In this document: piece after piece, positions 42,814 to 45,452 of the stretch
Layout: each line of letters starts with the position of its first letter
Numbering within the stretch: position 1 is the first letter of the stretch
Assembly: GCA_900540945.1 (NCBI GenBank)
Contig: UQHQ01000012.1
Location: forward strand, 1 to 45,452
Source: an uncultured Collinsella sp.
GTDB taxonomy: Bacteria; Actinomycetota; Coriobacteriia; Coriobacteriales; Coriobacteriaceae
Length of the DNA stretch: 45,452 nucleotides
Direction of reading: 5' to 3'
Translations under genes and position numbers: made by a program
The notes under the pieces: model-generated
What the model was told of the DNA's origin: nothing
The model's database searches: none
What the model saw: the letters and a program-made list of their open reading frames with translations, nothing else

Positions 42814-43650
42814 ATGGCAACTATCGAAGAGCTTGAGTCCCTGCGTTGGGACCTTCGCCGCGATTGCGTCGATATCATCATGGCTGGCGCCGGCGGCCAC
42901 ATCGGCGGCGACATGTCGGTGATTGACGCCCTCATGACCCTCTATGCCAACCACCTCAACATTTCGCCCGAGACCGTCGACGATCCCAACCGCGACCGCT
43001 TCGTGCTCTCTAAGGGCCACGCCATGGAGGCTTACTACGCGGTGCTCTGCCACGAGGGCTATCTTGACCTCGACGACGTCAAGGCCCGCTTCTCCAAGTT
43101 CGGCAGCCCCTACATCGGCCACCCCAACAACAAGCTCAAGGGTATCGAGATGAACTCGGGCTCGCTGGGTCACGGCCTGCCCGTGGCCGTGGGCATGGCG
43201 CTCGCCGGCAAGATGGACGGCCGCGACTATCGCGTCTACACCATCATGGGCGACGGCGAGCTTGCCGAGGGCTCGGTCTGGGAGGGCGCCATGAGCGGCG
43301 GCAACTACCAGCTCGATAACCTGTGCGCGCTCGTGGACCGCAACCGCCTGCAGATCAGCGGCAGCACCGAGGACGTTATGAAGCAGGACTCGCAGGAGGA
43401 GCGCTGGGCAGCCTTCGGATGGAACGTGCTCTCCATTCCGGGCAACGACGTCCGGGCCATCGACGCCGCGCTGACGCTTGCGGCCGAGACCTGCGGCAAG
43501 CCCACGGTCATCATCCTCAACACGGTGAAGGGCTATGGCTCGCCTGTTATGGAGGACAAGGCCGCCTGGCATCATCACCTGCCCAATGATGAGGAATATG
43601 CCCAGATCATCGCCGATTTCGCTGCCCATAAGGAGGCCATCAATGGCTAA
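42814..43650 (+). CDS. Transketolase, N-terminal (TPP-binding) subunit
   Basis: 278 residues. Equivalent to the first domain of transketolase: KGHAMEAYYAVL, GSLGHGLPVAVGMALAGK, and the thiamin diphosphate motif GDGELAEGSVWEGAMSGG ending at the conserved Asn. Works with the next gene product as a heteromer, as in many split transketolases. RBS GAGGAGAG overlaps the isomerase stop. The stop overlaps the next start by eight bases. Confidence 0.93.
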   Translation: MATIEELESLRWDLRRDCVDIIMAGAGGHIGGDMSVIDALMTLYANHLNISPETVDDPNRDRFVLSKGHAMEAYYAVLCHEGYLDLDDVKARFSKFGSPYIGHPNNKLKGIEMNSGSLGHGLPVAVGMALAGKMDGRDYRVYTIMGDGELAEGSVWEGAMSGGNYQLDNLCALVDRNRLQISGSTEDVMKQDSQEERWAAFGWNVLSIPGNDVRAIDAALTLAAETCGKPTVIILNTVKGYGSPVMEDKAAWHHHLPNDEEYAQIIADFAAHKEAING

Positions 43651-44584
43651 CAAGATCGCCAATCGCAAGGTTATCTGCGACACGCTGCTCGAGGCCGCGA
43701 AGACCGATAAGGATATCGTCGTCCTGTGCTCCGACTCCCGCGGCTCCGCATCGCTCACGCCGTTCTTTGATCAGTATCCCCAGCAGTCCGTCGAGGTCGG
43801 CATTGCCGAGCAGGACCTGGTGAGCATCGCTGCCGGCATGGCTTCGTGCGGCAAGAAGGCCTGGGCCGCCTCGCCGGCGTCCTTTGTGACCACGCGCTCG
43901 TATGAGCAGTGCAAGGTCGACGTTTCGTACTCCAACACCAACGTCAAGCTCATCGGCATCTCGGGCGGCGTGTCCTACGGCGCTTTGGGCATGAGCCATC
44001 ACTCCGCGCAGGATATCGCCGCCATGAGCGCGATTCCCAACATGCGCGTGTATCTGCCGAGCGACCGCTTCCAGACCGCCGAGCTCGTGCGGGCCCTGGT
44101 CGCCGATAACAAACCGGCCTACATCCGCGTGGGCCGCAACCCGGTCGAGGACGTGTACACCGAGGACGAGTGCCCGTTCCAGATGGATCGCGCCACCTGG
44201 GTACGCCGCGGCACCGATGTGACGCTCGTCGCTACCGGCGAGATGGTCCGCCATGCCGTGGACGCTGCCGACCTGCTGGCCGAGCAGGGCATCTCGGCAA
44301 CGGTACTCGACATGTACTGCGTCAAGCCGCTCGACGCCGAGGCCGTGATTGAGGCCGCCGGTGCCACGCGCGCCGTCGTGACCGTCGAGGAGCACAGCCC
44401 CTTCGGCGGTCTAGGCTCTATGGTCGCGCAGGTGGTGGGCGAGCATTGCCCGCGTCCGGTCAAGTGTCTCTCCCTGCCCGACGCGCCGGTCATCACTGGC
44501 ACGAGCCCCGAGGTCTTTGCACACTACGGTCTGACGGGTGTCGGAATCGCCAAGACCGTTGCCGAGTTCCTGCCCGCAGAGTAA
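43643..44584 (+). CDS. Transketolase, C-terminal (pyrimidine-binding) subunit
   Basis: 313 residues. Contains the catalytic Glu region VEVGIAEQD (E56), the GVSYGALGMSHHSAQDIA segment and the C-terminal transketolase domain (EEHSPFGGLGSMVAQ). Completes the active site with the N-terminal subunit. AAGGAGG sits in the end of the preceding gene. Followed by a perfect palindromic hairpin and then the kinase gene. Confidence 0.93.
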   Translation: MANKIANRKVICDTLLEAAKTDKDIVVLCSDSRGSASLTPFFDQYPQQSVEVGIAEQDLVSIAAGMASCGKKAWAASPASFVTTRSYEQCKVDVSYSNTNVKLIGISGGVSYGALGMSHHSAQDIAAMSAIPNMRVYLPSDRFQTAELVRALVADNKPAYIRVGRNPVEDVYTEDECPFQMDRATWVRRGTDVTLVATGEMVRHAVDAADLLAEQGISATVLDMYCVKPLDAEAVIEAAGATRAVVTVEEHSPFGGLGSMVAQVVGEHCPRPVKCLSLPDAPVITGTSPEVFAHYGLTGVGIAKTVAEFLPAE

Positions 44585-44587
44585 CTG

Positions 44588-44622
44588 GAATGTGACAAAG
44601 GGACCGTCCCTTTGTCACATTC
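44588..44622. repeat. Perfect palindromic hairpin between transketolase and kinase genes
   Basis: 16-bp arms GAATGTGACAAAGGGA and TCCCTTTGTCACATTC around the loop CCG. No T run after it; it lies within an operon, three bases after the stop codon of the transketolase subunit. REP-like in appearance. Confidence 0.85.
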
Positions 44623-44640
44623 GTTTTGAAAGGGGTGGCC

Positions 44641-45452
44641 ATGGGCCGCTACATCATCGGAATCGATCAATCCACGCAGGGCACCAAGGCGCTGCTGGTG
44701 GACGAGGGCGGCCATTTGATTCATCGTGCCGACCGTTCGCATCGCCAGATTGTCAACGAGGCCGGCTGGGTGAGCCATGATCCGGCCGAGATTGCCACCA
44801 ATGTGCTGGCCGTGACGCGTGCCGTGGTGGAGGAGACCGGGGTCGATCCGGCCGACGTCGCCGGCATCGGCATCTCCAACCAGCGCGAGACCACCGTTGC
44901 CTGGAACCGCACGACGGGCGAGCCGCTGTGCGACGCCGTGGTGTGGCAGTGCGCCCGCGCCCGCGAGCTGTGCGACGAGCTGACCGCGCGCGAGGGTGTG
45001 GCCGAGCTGGTGCGCGACACGACGGGTCTGGTGCTCTCGCCCTACTATCCGGCGGGCAAGATGGCCTGGATCCTTGCGAACGTTCCCGCTGCTGCCGAGG
45101 CCGCGGCGGCAGGCGAGCTGTGCCTGGGCACCATCGATGCCTGGGTGGTCTGGACGCTCACGGGCGGCGCGGAGTTTCGCTGCGACTGGTCCAATGCCAG
45201 CCGCGCGCAGCTCTTTGACCTGCGCCGTGGCTGCTGGAGCGAGCCGGTGTGCGAGGCCTTTGGCGTCGACGTGGCCTGCCTGCCGCAGGTGACCGATTCC
45301 GATGGCCTGTTCGGCATGACGGATCTGGGCGGCTTTTTGCCGGCGCCCGTGCCCATTCACGGCGTGCTGGGCGACAGCCACGCGGCCTTGTTCGCGCAGG
45401 GCTGCCACAGCCGCGGTATGGCTAAGGCGACCTATGGCACCGGCAGCTCGGT
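44641..45452 (+). CDS. FGGY-family carbohydrate kinase (3' end outside window)
   Basis: The first 270 residues are visible. YIIGIDQSTQGTKALLVDE is the FGGY phosphate-1 motif, and GISNQRETTVAWNRTTGEPL resembles glycerol kinase-like members more than xylulokinase. The visible part ends at ATYGTGSS, the start of the second ATP-binding segment. RBS AAAGGGG. Given the isomerase and transketolase upstream, the substrate is probably the ketose made by the isomerase, although glycerol-type kinases are close in sequence. Confidence 0.88.
   Translation, partial: MGRYIIGIDQSTQGTKALLVDEGGHLIHRADRSHRQIVNEAGWVSHDPAEIATNVLAVTRAVVEETGVDPADVAGIGISNQRETTVAWNRTTGEPLCDAVVWQCARARELCDELTAREGVAELVRDTTGLVLSPYYPAGKMAWILANVPAAAEAAAAGELCLGTIDAWVVWTLTGGAEFRCDWSNASRAQLFDLRRGCWSEPVCEAFGVDVACLPQVTDSDGLFGMTDLGGFLPAPVPIHGVLGDSHAALFAQGCHSRGMAKATYGTGSS

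Noticed and set aside
44641..45452. Glycerol kinase glpK as a firm call
   Set aside because: Sequence resemblance is real, but the operon context points to a ketose substrate and the C-terminal half is outside the window; left as FGGY kinase.

Overview
The window looks like a chromosomal segment of a high-GC gut actinobacterium of class Coriobacteriia, most likely Collinsella. This is inferred from protein character and content (an Ech-type hydrogenase module, OatA-like and CNNM proteins, many Ala/Glu-rich tails, G/C-ending codons), not from a database search. No rRNA, tRNA, CRISPR array or complete insertion sequence is visible. Coding density is high, and most genes have a clear Shine-Dalgarno sequence.

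Layout. 1-4.4 kb: the 3' part of a large surface protein, an AlbA_2/GHKL-type regulator gene bracketed by two related repeat arrays, and an orphan transposase-like HTH gene. 4.5-10.2 kb: a five-gene membrane-bound group 4 [NiFe]-hydrogenase operon in Ech order, in which the NuoL-like and NuoH-like membrane subunits are fused and the large subunit lacks the C-terminal extension that is normally cleaved. 10.5-15.8 kb: a NarL-type two-component system divergent from an ABC-2 exporter operon. 15.9-19.3 kb: a LolD/MacB-like ATPase with a long FtsX-type permease. 19.4-27.8 kb: a DUF362 ferredoxin-like protein, a membrane-anchored alpha/beta hydrolase, a hemolysin III protein, a CNNM/CorC protein, a stand-alone protein resembling the N-terminal domain of cyanophycin synthetase, YtxH and PRC-barrel proteins, and a polysaccharide deacetylase homologue that has lost its metal-binding histidines. 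28.0-31.3 kb: a structured leader followed by a PRC/MgtE_N/CBS membrane protein and an Nramp-related transporter, probably a magnesium module. 31.4-33.6 kb: an OatA-like peptidoglycan O-acetyltransferase. 33.8-35.8 kb: ribokinase and nucleoside hydrolase. 35.9-40.0 kb: a LicT/BglG-controlled beta-glucoside PTS with phospho-beta-glucosidase. 40.1-45.4 kb: a LacI regulator and a sugar operon (FucI-like isomerase, split transketolase, FGGY kinase cut by the window end).

The most unusual non-coding signals are three copies of a short hairpin sitting on or just after stop codons, with compensatory base changes and a conserved 13-nt loop; two long inverted-repeat elements in gaps between convergent genes; the paired 20-bp repeat arrays around the AlbA_2 gene; and a predicted three-way-junction leader before the metal transport genes.
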